Shown: positions 49,701 to 64,000 of the stretch, piece by piece | Position numbering within the stretch: position 1 is the stretch's first letter | Layout of the letters: the number at the start of each line of letters is the position of its first letter | NCBI GenBank assembly: GCA_023512835.1 | Contig: CM042090.1 | Span: 26,451,783 to 26,515,782, forward strand | Length of the DNA: 64,000 nucleotides | Direction: 5' to 3' | Source: Taxillus chinensis | Taxonomy: Eukaryota > Streptophyta > Magnoliopsida > Santalales > Loranthaceae | The notes under the pieces: generated by a model | What the model saw: only the letters and a program-made list of their open reading frames with translations | Database searches by the model: none | What the model was told of the DNA's origin: nothing | Position numbers and translations under genes: made by a program

Positions 49701-52700
49701 GGAGAGTGAGATTTCAATCCTTCAATTATTTGCACTGAAAAACACTAGTACAAGAACCTTAGCTTAATTTTTTGAGCAGAATACAGAAATATGACCCCAG
49801 CGGGTATATTCACAGACTATAAAAAGCACAAATCTGTGCTGTACAGAATTAAATTGCAATGTACACCGGACAGAAATTAAATTGCAATGTACATCAGAAT
49901 CTGGAAATTTAACAGAGTTCTTTACATAAAACTAGATGTCATCAATAAGCCAATGGAGCCATACCAGGTCTATTCAAACTGTAAGAAATTGAAGTTAAAA
50001 TCAGTTGAAAAGTTAAACAAATCACTAAGAAAGGAAGAACAAAGAAAACTACCACTGCATATATCTTTGCCCTGGTCTGCATTTTGGAAGAATAACCTGC
50101 CACATCCATCAAGTTCTGCATATTCTTCAACAGCAGACAAACTTTGCTCATGTTTGCTAAATGAATCCATTTTGCTTCTAGAGAATACAGGTAGCTTGAA
50201 AGAACAGCCACCAGTTCGCGAATTCTGATTCTGCTTTACTTCACCCTGCATTTAGGTACATCTCACTGTCATCACATTTATTGATCATTCGTGCCCCTCA
50301 AACTTATGTATGCAGTGCATACAATATACTTAGGCAACCAAACAAATTTAAATAAACAAATTAATGGAGAATGCTAGTAAGGTGAAAAATGTGAGCTGTG
50401 CATTGGTTTAGGTGACAACACTAGAAAGAGAGCCATTTTGAGCACTCAACACCCTATGATTTAACTTTTTTTGGCTGGACCTATATCTATTGTACTTTGA
50501 ACAAGCAAACATTCCATAGAAATATGTAGAAATAGGAAAGGGTTGATGCATTGATTTTTAAACTATTAAGCTGTGGAAGAATATAGTATAGGTGCTAAGC
50601 TTTGTCTGTCAAATTATGAAGATTAAGTAGAATAGTATAATATCTCGGGTAAATCAAACTATGAAGATTAAGTCAGTCCACTTTTAACAGATTTAGCAGT
50701 CAGAAAGTAGGGCTTTTACCCTTTGATTTGAGTGATTAGGTGGGTCACCTAAGCGCTTTTAGCATTGTGATGAGATCATCAAATCTAAAATCTTTCATGT
50801 CAGAAGCTTGTGTAGATATGATTTGCTCAGATCGCAAGCAAGCTATGTTGATTGTACTGTGTCTGATCCTTGTTGTGGATAAACTGATTGTTGCTGACAA
50901 AAACCATTGAGTATGACAACTACATCCACTATGGCTAGTTTGTCTGTTCGAAGTGCTAGTATTCCTAATTTTCAAGGTCTAGGGGAGTTCAGATGACAAA
51001 ACTCAAAACATTGGTAAATACCAAATCTAACAGAAAGGCAAACTACTAATGACATCAAAACAAATTTTGTTAGCTGATAGGCATTCTATAATGGCCTCAC
51101 CAGTCCAAAATCAAGGTCATCCAGCATAAATTCGTGGTTCTTGGATGCAAAAGGTTGCCTTGCAGAATTCAAAGGCAATGAAAAACTGTTGGAAGAAATT
51201 ATGAAGCAGCAATAGCTATAATTGGTCAGCAAAGTAATTAGTAAATGTACTCAGGCTGTCATGTAAACATAGATGTGTGATTTGAGGAAAGTTCACACCG
51301 ACCTTATTCAAAACCGCAGGATATTGGCATATTATCATATCAAAATACATAAACAAATGTTACAAATTGTTAAGACAGGCCATCAGTTATTCGGCACGGG
51401 TGCTTAATCCTCAAAAATAAAAAACAAATCCAAAATTACTCCTAACCATCCCCAACTGATCATGCCTACTATAAACATTAGTCAACTCAGCAGTGACTGC
51501 TGACTAATGAATGGCACCAAAAAATTGAAAACTGATTTCATTTTAAGTCAATCCTCAATATTCATCACCCTTATGGTTTATTCATTACTCACATTTTTGT
51601 TATTTACCTACTTTGAGATTGATATATTAGATTTATTAGAGACATGACAATATTCTTTAGGGCATTCACTATAAACTCTTTATTTTTTATTCCTTTAAAA
51701 TGATATCAAAACATAAATAGGCTTGTAAACGAATTGAGCCAAACCGAGCTTTGGTAAGCTTGGCTTGGCTCGTTTAGCACTTTTTCAAGTTCATGTAAGC
51801 TGATTTTACGAGACAAGCCGAACCAAGCTCTTAATTTTTCGTGTAAAATTTATTATTATATAAAAAAACAATCTAAAATTTTTATAAAAATATAATTATA
51901 TTTTTTAATACTTAATAATATTAAATTTTTAAAATTAAATTATAATATTTGTATATAAGTGTATTAAGTTAAAATGACACAAGCAAATCACTATTAAGTT
52001 ATTAACTAACAAACAAATAATATATTAGTTAACAAGAAAATAATGTTTACTAATGTTAGATATTAATGTAATTTTTATATCACTAATAAGTAAATAATTT
52101 CCTAATCATAATTATTAATATATCACTAAGAAAAAATAATAAAATAAATAACATATATAGAATATAATTCATAAACATAATTACATTACATATATTATAT
52201 AACGGTTCTTAAACGAACCAGACAAGCTTTAAATGGGCTCAATTTAAAGGAAGTTACGTCTGGAATTTAAATGAACCGAACAACATCTAGAATTTAAATT
52301 GAACTCACGAGCTTTCATCAAACTTAATTGAGCAAGTTGAGTATGTGTTGCTGGTTAATCGAGCGAACTTCAATAGTAATAAAATTCAAGCTCGAACTCG
52401 AGTTCGATTTGAATTTAGTCAAACGGGTATCAAGCAAGTTGTCAAATGTGTCGGCTTATTTACAAGCCTACATATAACTAAAGCCCGGATTTTCAACATA
52501 AAAGTTCTTCTGTGGTAGCAATGGTAAGATCTTTTTCTTTGTTTTTAAAAAATGTGTGTTTCCTCCTATGAGCAAGCCAACCAAACCCCCAATTAGAGTT
52601 TTGTTATTTAAAATTGCCTCCTAAAGTGAACTATTTTTACATTCTCCATTATTATGCAATCATTCATTTCCATTGACATCCCATTGAATTTTATAGAAGA

Positions 52701-55700
52701 GAATATTAATATAAATATTCAAATGATTAAAAAAATAATTGCTTTGCCTCGTATATGAAGGTGTTCCACTGTGTTAATTGCAGTAGAGGTTAACATTGTA
52801 GTGTTCCCATTTGTGAAACATTATGTCTATATAGTATATATGTGTGGTGATAAGTATGACCACACTCAATTAAATGTATCCATTTCAAAAATATTATGTC
52901 TATAGAAATGTGGTGAAAATTGAAAAGTATGACTCAACCAAATTAATTTGGATGCATTCTTGTGTTGTTTAGATTACGGTTCCATGTTAGGTCTCATCGT
53001 ATGATGGACATACTATTGCTCCTCATGGTAAGGTGGAGGTACCATATTAGATAATCCTATGGAGGTACTGTGTAAAAGCTCCTTATTAAGGCATCCATTA
53101 AGCATACTTTGTGTCTTCCTTAGTTGCTGATTTGTTTATAAGTCTTAAAGAGTCTTGCAAATAGGAGAATAATACCATCAATTATGCTAGTGGAAGGTCA
53201 AGATTTATATTTCTAGTGCCAAATTCTTAAGAGTTGAAGAGGAGTGCATGGTAATTTGTTGTCCTTTACAGTATATTTTGTAGCAACTAGCAAGATATCT
53301 TTAGTTCGATATTTGATAATAAAAAAACTTGAAATAATGTAGAAATGAGAATATCTACTAGAATATACTTTATCTAATAGGATTTGTATATTTCAGACAT
53401 GGAACTCCACCGTAGATAGATGTGGTAAAATCCCGACTAGTACTCTAATATTATTTTTACCCTTTTTAACTGACCATACAAATGATAAAATTTAAACATA
53501 TAAGTTACGTACTTACCTGGCATGTGGGGGAGAATTAACTGGGGTCACACTCGCGACTTTACCAAGGCCTGACAAAAAGAAACTATAAGACTAACTTCTG
53601 TTGGAGACATCAAAATCCAGACACAAGTATGCTATAGATGTCAATTTGTTTTCATACATAAAAGCATCAAAGTGTCCACACGGATAATATGTCATAACTT
53701 CTGTTATGACATTGTCATACATTCTGATGCATGTACATTACGTGAAAATTAAACACAATTTTAAGAAGAGAGACAAATGAAAGAAAATAAACAAGGCCGC
53801 ATTTGTACTATTCAAGATTTAAGAGTTTAATCAAACTCCTATGCTTTCAGCAACATCTGTGATAATTTTAAGTTGTTTCCCTAATCTCAGCAAAAATTAA
53901 AATTTGGTCTTAAACGCATCTTTTCTTAATTTTTTCAAGGGAGATAAACTTAAATAAGTACCTAATTCCAAGGTGTCTACTTTAAGGAAAAATTAATTAG
54001 GTCACAAAATCGATTATTTACACAGTTCTGATGGAATTTTCTATAGAATTATGCACTGCTAAGGTACAAGGTTCAACAATGAGAGTATATAACCTTCAGT
54101 ACTATTCACTAAGACCATACCTTCAACTGAAAATGAAACATGAGTTTCATATGCTGATGGGCATGCCCCTGACTCATCATGTTGTGAATCATCATCACCC
54201 ACTAGTTCCAAAACAGATAGCTCTGAAAAGAGTGGATATATTTGAAGAAATATTAAAACGTATTAAAAGAAAGATTGATTAAACAAGGAATAGAACAATA
54301 GAAGTCAATTATGACAAACTGCTTCCATAAACATGCCATGACATACTGTTACTGCTCAAAAAAATTAGATTACTAATTTATTGTAAAAGAATCTCATAAT
54401 TCAAAAAACTCCGTAAGAATTTCAATTTTCGCACCAGCAACAAGTAGCCACAGTGAGCATGATAACTATTAATTCCTTCTTTTTCCATGATTTATTGAGG
54501 AAATGTACTCCATGTATAATTTTAGCGGTACTATAGAATTTCAAGTTGATCATCAAATATTTGGAGTCAAGCTAAGCCACAGATTTGATTTTTTGTCTTT
54601 TCTTTCTAAATCACCTTGGAAATACAGCAATTCAGATTTTCCCAGGTTTTCTTTATTCTTGGTATTGGCAATGGTTTTCCTATTTGTAATATATATATAT
54701 ATATATCATTTTAGAGTATACATGGTTTTTCATAATTGTGTCTCAAAACTCAATAGGATTGCTTCCTTGAGTTATATGGATCAAGTCATGGCAGTGGTGC
54801 ATCCTATTATTGGAATAGAAGTACAGAGTTGTTGATAAAAAAAGTGATCGAAGTATGGTGTTGGCTGGGGCTTGGGATTGTCGTAGCGTGAGTATCACAT
54901 TCGCCTCATCATTGTTGCATTCAATGAGCATATGAATGTTGTGATAAATCCATGAAATCCTTTGTGCATTTTTTTCTTAAACGGCAACTCGGGGAGTGAT
55001 GTGAAAAAAATAATCAATAAAAAATTATGTGATAGCAACGTCCAGAGGAAATTAAATTGTAATAACAGTAAATCTAATGGTCTGATGGTCAAGCACATTC
55101 TTTTTTCTTTTTTCTTTTTCCTTTTTCCTTTTCTACTTTTAAGAATCAATTTAAGGAAATGTTGACAGGTCTTATTGTCTTCCAGGTATGTTTTGTAACA
55201 AGCCAAAGGTTATGATGAGTATGAACATAAGGGATAGTGCTTGCACTCTTATTATGTGATTATAAACAGTTAGCATCCTATACACAGATCAGGGTGGGAC
55301 GGGTGTACACGGCCCTCTACATATGCCCAAGACATGTCCCCATTTAAAAAAAAAAAAGGAGAAGGGCATATTCAAAATGGCAAGAACAAATCGAGATAAG
55401 ATCGCAATGCCATATGATAACATCAACATCGCAGCTATAGATTTCTAGCAGAAAGTTGGCAAAAATAGAGAGCTAGATAAAAGAAAAGCCACCAAAGAGG
55501 AGAAAAATTGAAGTTAGATTGCAGAAATCTGACTGAGAGAAAAAATGAGATGAGAAGATTTGTCACTTCCACAAGAGGAAAAAATTAGAATTTGAGCCAG
55601 CAGAAGGGTGGCAAGAAAGAGGGGGTTGAGATGAAAAGAAAGAAAGAAAATGGGAGAAAATTTTCCACTTATTTTTCAGTCTGCTGTTTTTTAAACAGAT

Positions 55701-58572
55701 TTCATGTTTTTGAAAATAGTTTTATTCTTTTAACAATTACTTTATTTTGAGGTTTGAACTTATTACATTTATTACACATTTTGTGATATTAATATATAGT
55801 ATTTATCATATTTTTAAAAATATATTCTGATACACACGCATAACATTAATAGGAATATTAACGCATCCCTACTGCATTGGCCTCACTAATTTTTTTTATT
55901 AAAAAAAAGTTCGAGGAATTTTTAAAAAAAAAAAGTTCAAGAAAAAGTACAAGTACTTTATATTTAGCATCCCAGTAAGGACTTTCCGAAAACAAAAATT
56001 AAATTTGTGCAAAGAATTGAAACCAACTTCTTCAAAATTTGTTTTTGTAAAGACTTACGTGGATCTGCACTAATCTTCCAGCGATCAGGTTTACCATGTT
56101 GGAATGAAACATTTCCATAATCTCCGTGAGCAGAGGATGTAGTTCTGCAACGCAATAACAATACTATCTGCTCAAAAACACATTCTTTGAAAAAGGAAAA
56201 AAAAATTGTTGGTAGTCAAGATTTAGGTTTCACGATATTAGGAATACTAGTTTTCCGGGAATGCTAGAGCTTTATATCGCCTATCAGAGTCTATCAGATC
56301 TGCACTACTTTATTTCAGCACTCTTATGGTTTTCCCTCCCTTTAGCATAATATCCGAACCTATCATTGTAACCCAATACGTTGCCTAAGACAACTTGTTT
56401 CTTTTTGCTTTTCGTTCCAATGAACTACATAGGAATATAAAGAACCACTTTGATGCAAACAAGGCAACAACTTCAACTTATGCAACTGTAATCTTGACTC
56501 AACTAAGAGTGATGACATATCATACCAATCCAACTTGTAAGATAAATAAACATGTTTTGCTATATGGATGGCTGAAAATGATGCATACATAATAAACTCA
56601 CTTCATTGGGGGTACTGTCACTGCTTGACGATTTGATGGAGTTCCTGCCCCATGATACCAAAACAAAAGGATTTTACATGCACACCCCAAAACAATATCT
56701 TAAAGGTAACCTTAAGAAATAAAATTGAACAACTGAAGAGATGAATCACAAACGTACCTGCCTCCTTAAACTCAATGGGGTCTACAGGTGTATCCGTACT
56801 TGGAAATACTTTTGGTGAACATTTTACAGTATGAGAGCTGGCTGCAGGGCATTACTATTTGAGTTCCTCATTTACACAGTTACACATCAAATTAAGCCTG
56901 AATTTCAAGAGTTCATTTATAAGGTTGTAATGAGAGAATATTATTTTCAATACAATACATGGATATATATAGATATATACAAAGAGGGAAAGCTAACTAT
57001 GGTAATGAGGATATTAGGATATCAAGCCTAATTATAGCAGTATTTAAACATGTTAAACGGGCCACAGCACACGGGCTGGCCTCCATTTTTTTCTTCGGTC
57101 GGGCCTGTAAAATTTGACCTGTTTATCTGTGGGTTAAAATAGGTGTAAAATACACACAAAAACAGCAAAAAGAAAACATGCATCTTTTCAATCCAAGTCA
57201 CATGTCTTGAAACTAGCAAAATATTGACAAGATGTATGGCTCATAAAACTTACATTCATGAGCAACTGTTGACAGATTCAGCAAACTAAGAATATCCAGC
57301 GACCGGTGTTTTTTATGGTCTTGAGTACAAGTGTTTATTCCATCAGCACCACTCTCCACTCCAACTACATGTTGCTGTCGTAGCTGACGCTTTTTTTGCT
57401 CAAAATATTGCTTTTGTCTTTAATTTTAAGAATAGACAATAAGAACAGAGTATGTTGTACATTGCAATTTGTACTTATGCATAAAATACTAAATTAATAT
57501 GGATTATGCAGCAGGGGGAAATTCATACCTCCTTTGCGTTGATCTTCTTGTCTGAATCAGTTGTCATCTCAGCCGATAAAAACAAAAACAAAAACAAAAA
57601 AGGGAGATTGTGTCAGATAATTGATCATTCCATCACAAGTATAACTTCTATCAAACAAATCACAATTTAGAATGGCAGTTTTTAGCATTGTAAAATCAAC
57701 CTCAACCCATGATTATACATATAACAGGCATCATAATTTATGTATTTATTTTCAAATTATTGTAGGACTACAATAATTGATATGAGTCAATGATAACAAA
57801 AAGATAACCATGTAGCATTGTGGCAAGAATAATTTGCATAAATGTCGTTGGTCCAAGAACTACGTGAAATTAACAACTATTCAACACAGACTTGAATGCC
57901 AAACGCAAATCAAAATCTTGCTTCAACAAATAGATAATTGTAGTGAATTAATGTTGGTAACATTGATTTGATTGCTTTTCCCCTTTGTTAGTGGTGATGG
58001 TGGGAGAATAGTGATAAAACTAAATCTTTTGATGCGACACTGGAAATAGCACATTTTTTATTCATTTCACCAACAATTGAGTCTAGGACAAGTCCAGCCT
58101 TCAGCTCTTTTTATGATTTCATTTTTCTTGCTAATGTTGTAGTTAGTTGTGAACCTAAAAACATCAGAAGGCCATATATGTTGTGACATTACATCAAAAG
58201 TAGTAGATTAAAAACAGAAAACCACATACAATAACAAAAATCAAAGACTACCGGTTTAACTATTATATATAAACAAAATCTGTAATCCAAGGAACTAAAA
58301 TAACACAACTCGTATGCATACACGCAAAGACCTTCCAGACTCCAGCTATAAGCTCAAATTCTAAAACTAATAAAATAAGAAAATGTGACATCATGCACGC
58401 ATTATCTCAAAAACAGCTTATTACATTAATAAATCAAAGCATTAAACTTCATGGCCACTAAAGTTATAAACCATTCCAAAAACAGCTTATAAAGCGCAGT
58501 CTAAAATCCATATCCCAAAAACATGCTTACAGCTGTCACTTTCCGCCTCGAACCTCCCATCCACTGCAACAT
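46721..58572 (-). CDS. HEIP1: HEIP1/REDIC1-family meiotic protein (HEI10-interacting), 786 aa
   Basis: Eighteen exons: 58572-58531, 57567-57529, 57410-57254, 56841-56758, 56644-56602, 56144-56059, 54222-54121, 53568-53517, 51185-51101, 50245-50053, 49693-49531, 49442-49396, 48543-48513, 48401-48297, 48196-48171, 48061-47161, 47093-46999 and 46830-46721. They total 2361 nt with consistent phase. The N-terminus has WMGGSRRKV (4-12), then QYFEQKKRQ (28-36) and SLDILSLLNLS (64-74). That order matches the conserved start of vertebrate REDIC1 (C12orf40: W-V-GGSR, then a Q-K-E-YFE segment, then SLDLLNL) as I recall it. The long middle is polar and low-complexity; the C-terminal 65 residues look folded. 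Known of the family: rice HEIP1 binds HEI10 and promotes class I crossovers. The assignment rests on the N-terminal motif only. Exon 3 could start elsewhere; I used the CAA codon that keeps phase. Confidence 0.8.
51719..52469. mobile_element. Foldback-type nonautonomous element in a HEIP1-type intron
   Basis: The left end is AGGCTTGTAAACGAATTGAGCC and the right end (reversed) is AGGCTTGTAAATAAGCCGA. Subterminal GAGC/AAGCTT-rich blocks are inverted on the two sides, around an AT-rich centre. The flanks ACATAAAT and ACATATAA are similar but not identical, so the target duplication is uncertain. It sits between coding exons 8 and 9. About 750 bp, noncoding. Confidence 0.7.
54688..54706. repeat. 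(TA)n microsatellite
   Basis: About nine TA units in the 1.8-kb intron between exons 6 and 7 of the HEIP1-type gene. Confidence 0.8.
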
Positions 58573-58928
58573 CTTGCAAAACACAATCGCAACCTAGGCA
58601 AACGAAAGAGAAAGGACAGCGCAAAGTTAAGAAATTGAGACATCGCATTCACAATCCTCGTAGGGGTCAACTTTGCGTAGCACAGCGACTGATCCGTGCA
58701 TCAAATACATGCATTGTCGAATTCATGAAGTTCTTCGACAGGCGAATTCGAACGCATAATTGGAAGGTAAGGACCGTAATAAGACATCAAATTAAAGAGA
58801 CAACGGAACAGAACAATAACCATCGATGACGATGAAACTACAACCTTAAAGTTGAACGATCAAAATCGAGGAGGGAAATGAAAATGTAGGCCTGGAATCG
58901 AAAGAAGGCGAGAGAAGAGACAACAGAC

Positions 58929-59000
58929 CTATCGCGAATGCAAGAGGTCTGTCCCTTCGACTTGAGAGTTGAGGCCGGCGCGAACGGGACGGGACCTGAG
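58929..59000 (-). other. Probable noncoding first exon of the HEIP1-type gene
   Basis: A GC-richer stretch in the minus sense ends in GCGATAG before a GTCTGTTG donor at 58928/58927. It lies about 360 bp upstream of the first coding exon, whose start codon follows a TTGCAAG acceptor-like string. The 5' limit is a guess. Confidence 0.4.
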
Positions 59001-59221
59001 GTCTTAAAAAGATGGCTTACAAAAATGAAAGCTAATATTAACCGGGAATATTAATAATGGTACTATCCGTTGGTGCTTGCTACTGATTAGGCCATGCTAT
59101 GATTAATATTAACGTGTTAGCGACGCTGACAGTGACAGCTGAAGGTTGGCCAGATTTTTTGATATTTTCTGATTTAATTAAGGCAATTGCTTGAGCGCCG
59201 GTGCTAATAATTTTTTATTAA

Positions 59222-59614
59222 TCCTGTAAGATATAGAAAAAAAGGATAGAAAAAACAAGAGGTGAAAAACAAAGATAGAAAGAAAAATGGGTGGAGGAAA
59301 AAGGTAAAAAATGAGTATGGTTGATTGATGTGAAAAATAATGTAAAATATATTATATAATATAATATTTAATTTTTTTATATAATTATTAATTTATTATT
59401 AATGTAATCTGGCCAAAAAGTAATATGCACAATCGTACCATACTTTTTCAACCCAAAATCCCATCATTTTACTATGAAAATCACACAATTTTTTAAGGTA
59501 CTTTTTAAATGTAATTTGAAATTTTCTGTATCAGCCAAGTGCGAAAAAGTTTAAAATTATATCTTTTCTCCCCCACCATATGTTTTTCATTACTTTTCCG
59601 CATTAAGCAAGCAG
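59222..59614. mobile_element. PIF/Harbinger-like MITE, copy 2
   Basis: The same family as 45044-45428, sharing AGATATAG-AAAA-GGATAGAAA, AACAAGAGGTGAAAAA, TATAATATAATATTTAAT and TTTTTCAACCCAAAATC in the same order. A TAA flanks each side (59219-59221 and 59615-59617). The left terminus is shortened relative to copy 1. It lies about 220 bp upstream of the inferred start of the HEIP1-type transcript. Confidence 0.8.
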
Positions 59615-59619
59615 TAAAT

Positions 59620-60455
59620 ATCATTACCGAATCTATAGGTAAGAACCTTCGCATTATCTTATTATTAAATTTTTTTAATTAATAAATAAACTTTCTAAAA
59701 ATTTATATTAAAATTTACTCATTTTTAAAAGAATTACATTCCATTCCTTGTAATTTTAAAAAAAAAAAGTATTCTTATAAAAAAAAAAATTCCTCTTGTA
59801 TTTATTACGGTTATTTAAAAATATACACGTATCAAACAAAATATTACAAAAACGTAAGAAAATTTATTAATGAATGAATATATAATCTCCTAATATAGAT
59901 AAATATTATTCATTTTCAAACTCTAAATCCTATGTAAAAAAACAAATGTGAGCATGTTTTAAAGTTTTTTAAATTTCATTCATATATTTTAAAAAAGCGA
60001 AGATGTATGAAGTTAATATGAACGTTTCATTATTTTCTTCTTACTTAGTTAAGTCAGTTACAACATCATTTCCATTTAAGTTATAGTGATTTGATTCATG
60101 TTTGAGTAGTCAAATTTGCATTAACATAATGATAATATTATCCATTATCATTGTATTAACATACTACATTTTATTGTATGTTAATAGTGATTGTGGTTAA
60201 AATGGCATCATTATCGAGTTTTGCAGTTATTTATAATTTAACTCGACTGTACTTATATGGTGTTGAACCTTGAGATACATAGTACTGATAAGAATCTTAA
60301 GTGACACTGTTTTGGATGTGACAACTTCAATACTACAGTAATTACAACGTAGAATCTTAACATTTTTATAGTGTTTTTAAGTGCGAGAAATAATTTTGCA
60401 TGTGTAATGTTTTCTTACAAAATTGGTATAGGTTATATTATTGCAAGTTTTTTAT
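59620..60455. other. AT-rich intergenic DNA
   Basis: No gene, RNA gene or clear element boundary is seen. Confidence 0.55.
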
Positions 60456-60459
60456 GTGG

Positions 60460-60825
60460 GCAAATAAAGTTTTGAAAGAACAAGAGGTTGTTGAAAAGAA
60501 AATAAAAAAAGAATTGAATAAAAAGGCAAACGTCGTAAACATGTTGAAAAAAGTTGCAGAAGGATAGATTGAAGTTGAAAGGAAAGCTAATTTAATGGAC
60601 TAGAAGAAGATGAAAATATATAGGGGGAAATGATGAGGTTATGAAAAAAAGTTGAATGAACTCTGAAAGAAAGAGGGTTATATGGAAGAAAATGAAATTT
60701 TGCTTCATGAGGGAAATGTGGAGATGATGAAAATAATTAAAGAAAAGAATATGAAACCCGAAAAGATAGTAATTAGATGCAGGACAAGGAAAATTTGGTG
60801 GGAGATTTTATTTGAAGAACACTAA
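60460..60825 (+). pseudogene. Possible decayed coiled-coil coding fragment
   Basis: One frame over 366 nt reads as lysine- and glutamate-rich heptad-like sequence (for example KEQEVVEKKIKKEL and MEENEILLHEGNVEMMKII), interrupted by five stops (60565, 60601, 60631, 60634, 60664) before the final TAA. The last 52 codons are open. Purine-rich noncoding DNA can look like this, so the call is tentative. No family is recognised. Confidence 0.25.
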
Positions 60826-61680
60826 TAATCTTCAAGTGTAACTATTCTCTTGATGATCCTTGCACTACAGTTATCTCGTAATAAAGATTATAAATACAAA
60901 TACTACCTCCTTTTTTTTCCGTCAAACTTCTTGTAGCCCCATCTCCCAATTGGTTTGATGATGAACAAAGAGAAAGAGCATCATTCCCTCTCCATTGATC
61001 AAACTGTAAAGTACAAAAATTTGAGTTGGATGGGTTACGAGAGAGAGACCGAGAATAATGATGTTTTTTAGGAGGCTATGGAAGATTTGGGGTGAATCTA
61101 GTTAAAGTGGAAGGTATTTTGTTGGCGTTTGGTTGATACGATAGTATGGTGAAAGCTTGTGTTGAACTCATTTGTTGCATTTTTATTAAAGTCAATTAGG
61201 GGTGTAAAATGGATCATTAGTCAGCGAACTAGTATGTAGTTCATGCAAACCGTTTTAGCCCAGTCAATACAAATCAAATTCGTATGGATGTGGACCGGTT
61301 CACAAATCAATTTTTTTAAAATTATTGCATATTATACTTAATATATTAGTATATAAAGTTAAGCCTATTAATTTTAAAATTAATATTTAAAAATATAAAT
61401 TATTAAATATGATTTCAAAATTTAAATTTTAAAATATTTATAATAAAATTAACTTATAATAGTTTTTAAATAAATAAATAAATATGCAAATTATAAATTA
61501 TAATTATAATTATAATTTATTAAAACTGTGAATCTAAACGGCTTAACTCATTGAGGCCTGCTTAGTTACATATGAGATGAGTCAATGAAATTAACCGGAA
61601 AGGAAATGAAAGTACGGTGGTGGAAAGGAAAGGAAAGAAGTTTGCCCCTCTATAATCTTTTTGTGCTTGTAATCGAAATA
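60826..61680. other. Intergenic DNA with an unclassified repeat-like segment
   Basis: From 61196 (GGGGTGTAAAATGG) to about 61565 there is an AT-rich stretch with GTGGACCGGTTCA-like and AAACGGCTTAACTCA-like ends, reminiscent of short nonautonomous transposons. I could not match its ends. Confidence 0.35.
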
Positions 61681-61990
61681 GAGATGGCAACGGGGCGGGT
61701 TTGGGACAGGTCACCCCTATACCGAACCTGTCCCGTTTAAAAAATCATTATCCCAAACTCAACCAGAACCTGATAAAGCTGACCAGAAACCCATCCCATT
61801 AGGGTCGGGTCGGGGTGGGTATCGTTAAATCCGCTATTTTACCTTATATATATAGGTTTGGAACGGGTTATCTCGCCTTAAATCCATCCCAAATCCTAAC
61901 CGGGTCAGAGATATCCGTTCCAAACCCATTCCAAATCCAATTATAGTTATCTCAAACCCGTCCCATTAGGGGCGAAACAGGTATCAGACG
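61681..61990. mobile_element. Short nonautonomous element rich in GGG(A/T)-type words
   Basis: The left part reads GGGGCGGGTTTGGGACAGGT. The right part, reversed, reads CCTGTTTCGCCCCTAATGGG followed by ACGGGTTTGAGATAA. The ends are thus loosely inverted, around CCCATCCCATTAGGG and similar words. Such arrangements are frequent in plant MITE-like repeats. Family and exact ends are uncertain. Confidence 0.5.
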
Positions 61991-62245
61991 AAACGGTAAT
62001 GGGCCAGCCATGTGCCGTCCAACAACCCAAAAAAAAATAATAATCTCAAAACTAACGAGGGCGCTTACGTCTGCAAGCCCCCGGAATGGCGAGCGCAGTG
62101 ACGCCAACTCCACTCCGCTCCATATTTACTAATAGTACGCAGAAGCGACGGTGTCAATGACTCAGTCACACAGTCCCGACTAGACTACTACTGATTTGAT
62201 CCCCCCCCAACAAACCCACACAACCCCCCAAAAATAAAAATAAAA

Positions 62246-63890
<1,645 letters not shown>

Positions 63891-64000
63891 GTTAGTGTAT
63901 TTGATAGTAGTCATCATTCTAGCTTTCAAGATCTGTTGCAACCTATCTCATTTTCTCTGAGACTGAGCCCCAACAATCTAATCATGACATGCAATTTGGG

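Overview
The window is nuclear DNA from a flowering plant. The evidence is GT-AG introns with AT-rich interiors, plant-specific families (pentatricopeptide-repeat proteins, a DUF1218 membrane protein, a DRP1-type dynamin) and many short nonautonomous DNA transposons. Two reading frames (the PPR gene at 21.5 kb and the aldo-keto reductase at 62.2 kb) begin very GC-rich and fall in GC downstream. That gradient is common in monocots and some magnoliids, but I cannot fix the species.

Eight protein-coding genes can be built exon by exon; every junction below keeps reading phase. Plus strand: an ALKBH8-type tRNA wobble-uridine hydroxylase (3409-13797, 7 exons, 342 aa); a small conserved protein of unknown function (15102-18065, 5 exons, 147 aa); an intronless P-class PPR protein (21541-22947); a DUF1218 four-helix membrane protein (26924-27756, 3 exons, 187 aa); and an intronless PLS-class PPR protein (31548-33791, 747 aa). 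Minus strand: a complete DRP1 dynamin (44204-38943, 15 exons, 616 aa) and a 786-aa protein in 18 exons (58572-46721) whose N-terminus matches the HEIP1/REDIC1 meiotic crossover family. Plus strand again: the first four exons of an aldo-keto reductase (62246-63890), which runs off the right edge.

The spaces between genes and several introns hold transposon remnants. The best supported are two hAT-like elements with perfect 8-bp target duplications (17345-17640 and 25318-25857), three PIF/Harbinger-like MITEs with 3-bp duplications (15818-16111, 45044-45428, 59222-59614; the last two are copies of one family), a 1.24-kb foldback element (28702-29942), a 0.75-kb foldback element inside an intron of the meiotic gene (51719-52469), and a Mutator-like element with a G-rich core near the left edge.

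The genes do not form a pathway; this is ordinary plant gene order. From memory, the Arabidopsis counterparts of the ALKBH8, DUF1218 and second PPR genes lie near one another on chromosome 1, so microsynteny is plausible. I found no tRNA, rRNA, CRISPR array or organellar insertion, and no novel multi-gene system. The most interesting item is the HEIP1/REDIC1-type gene.
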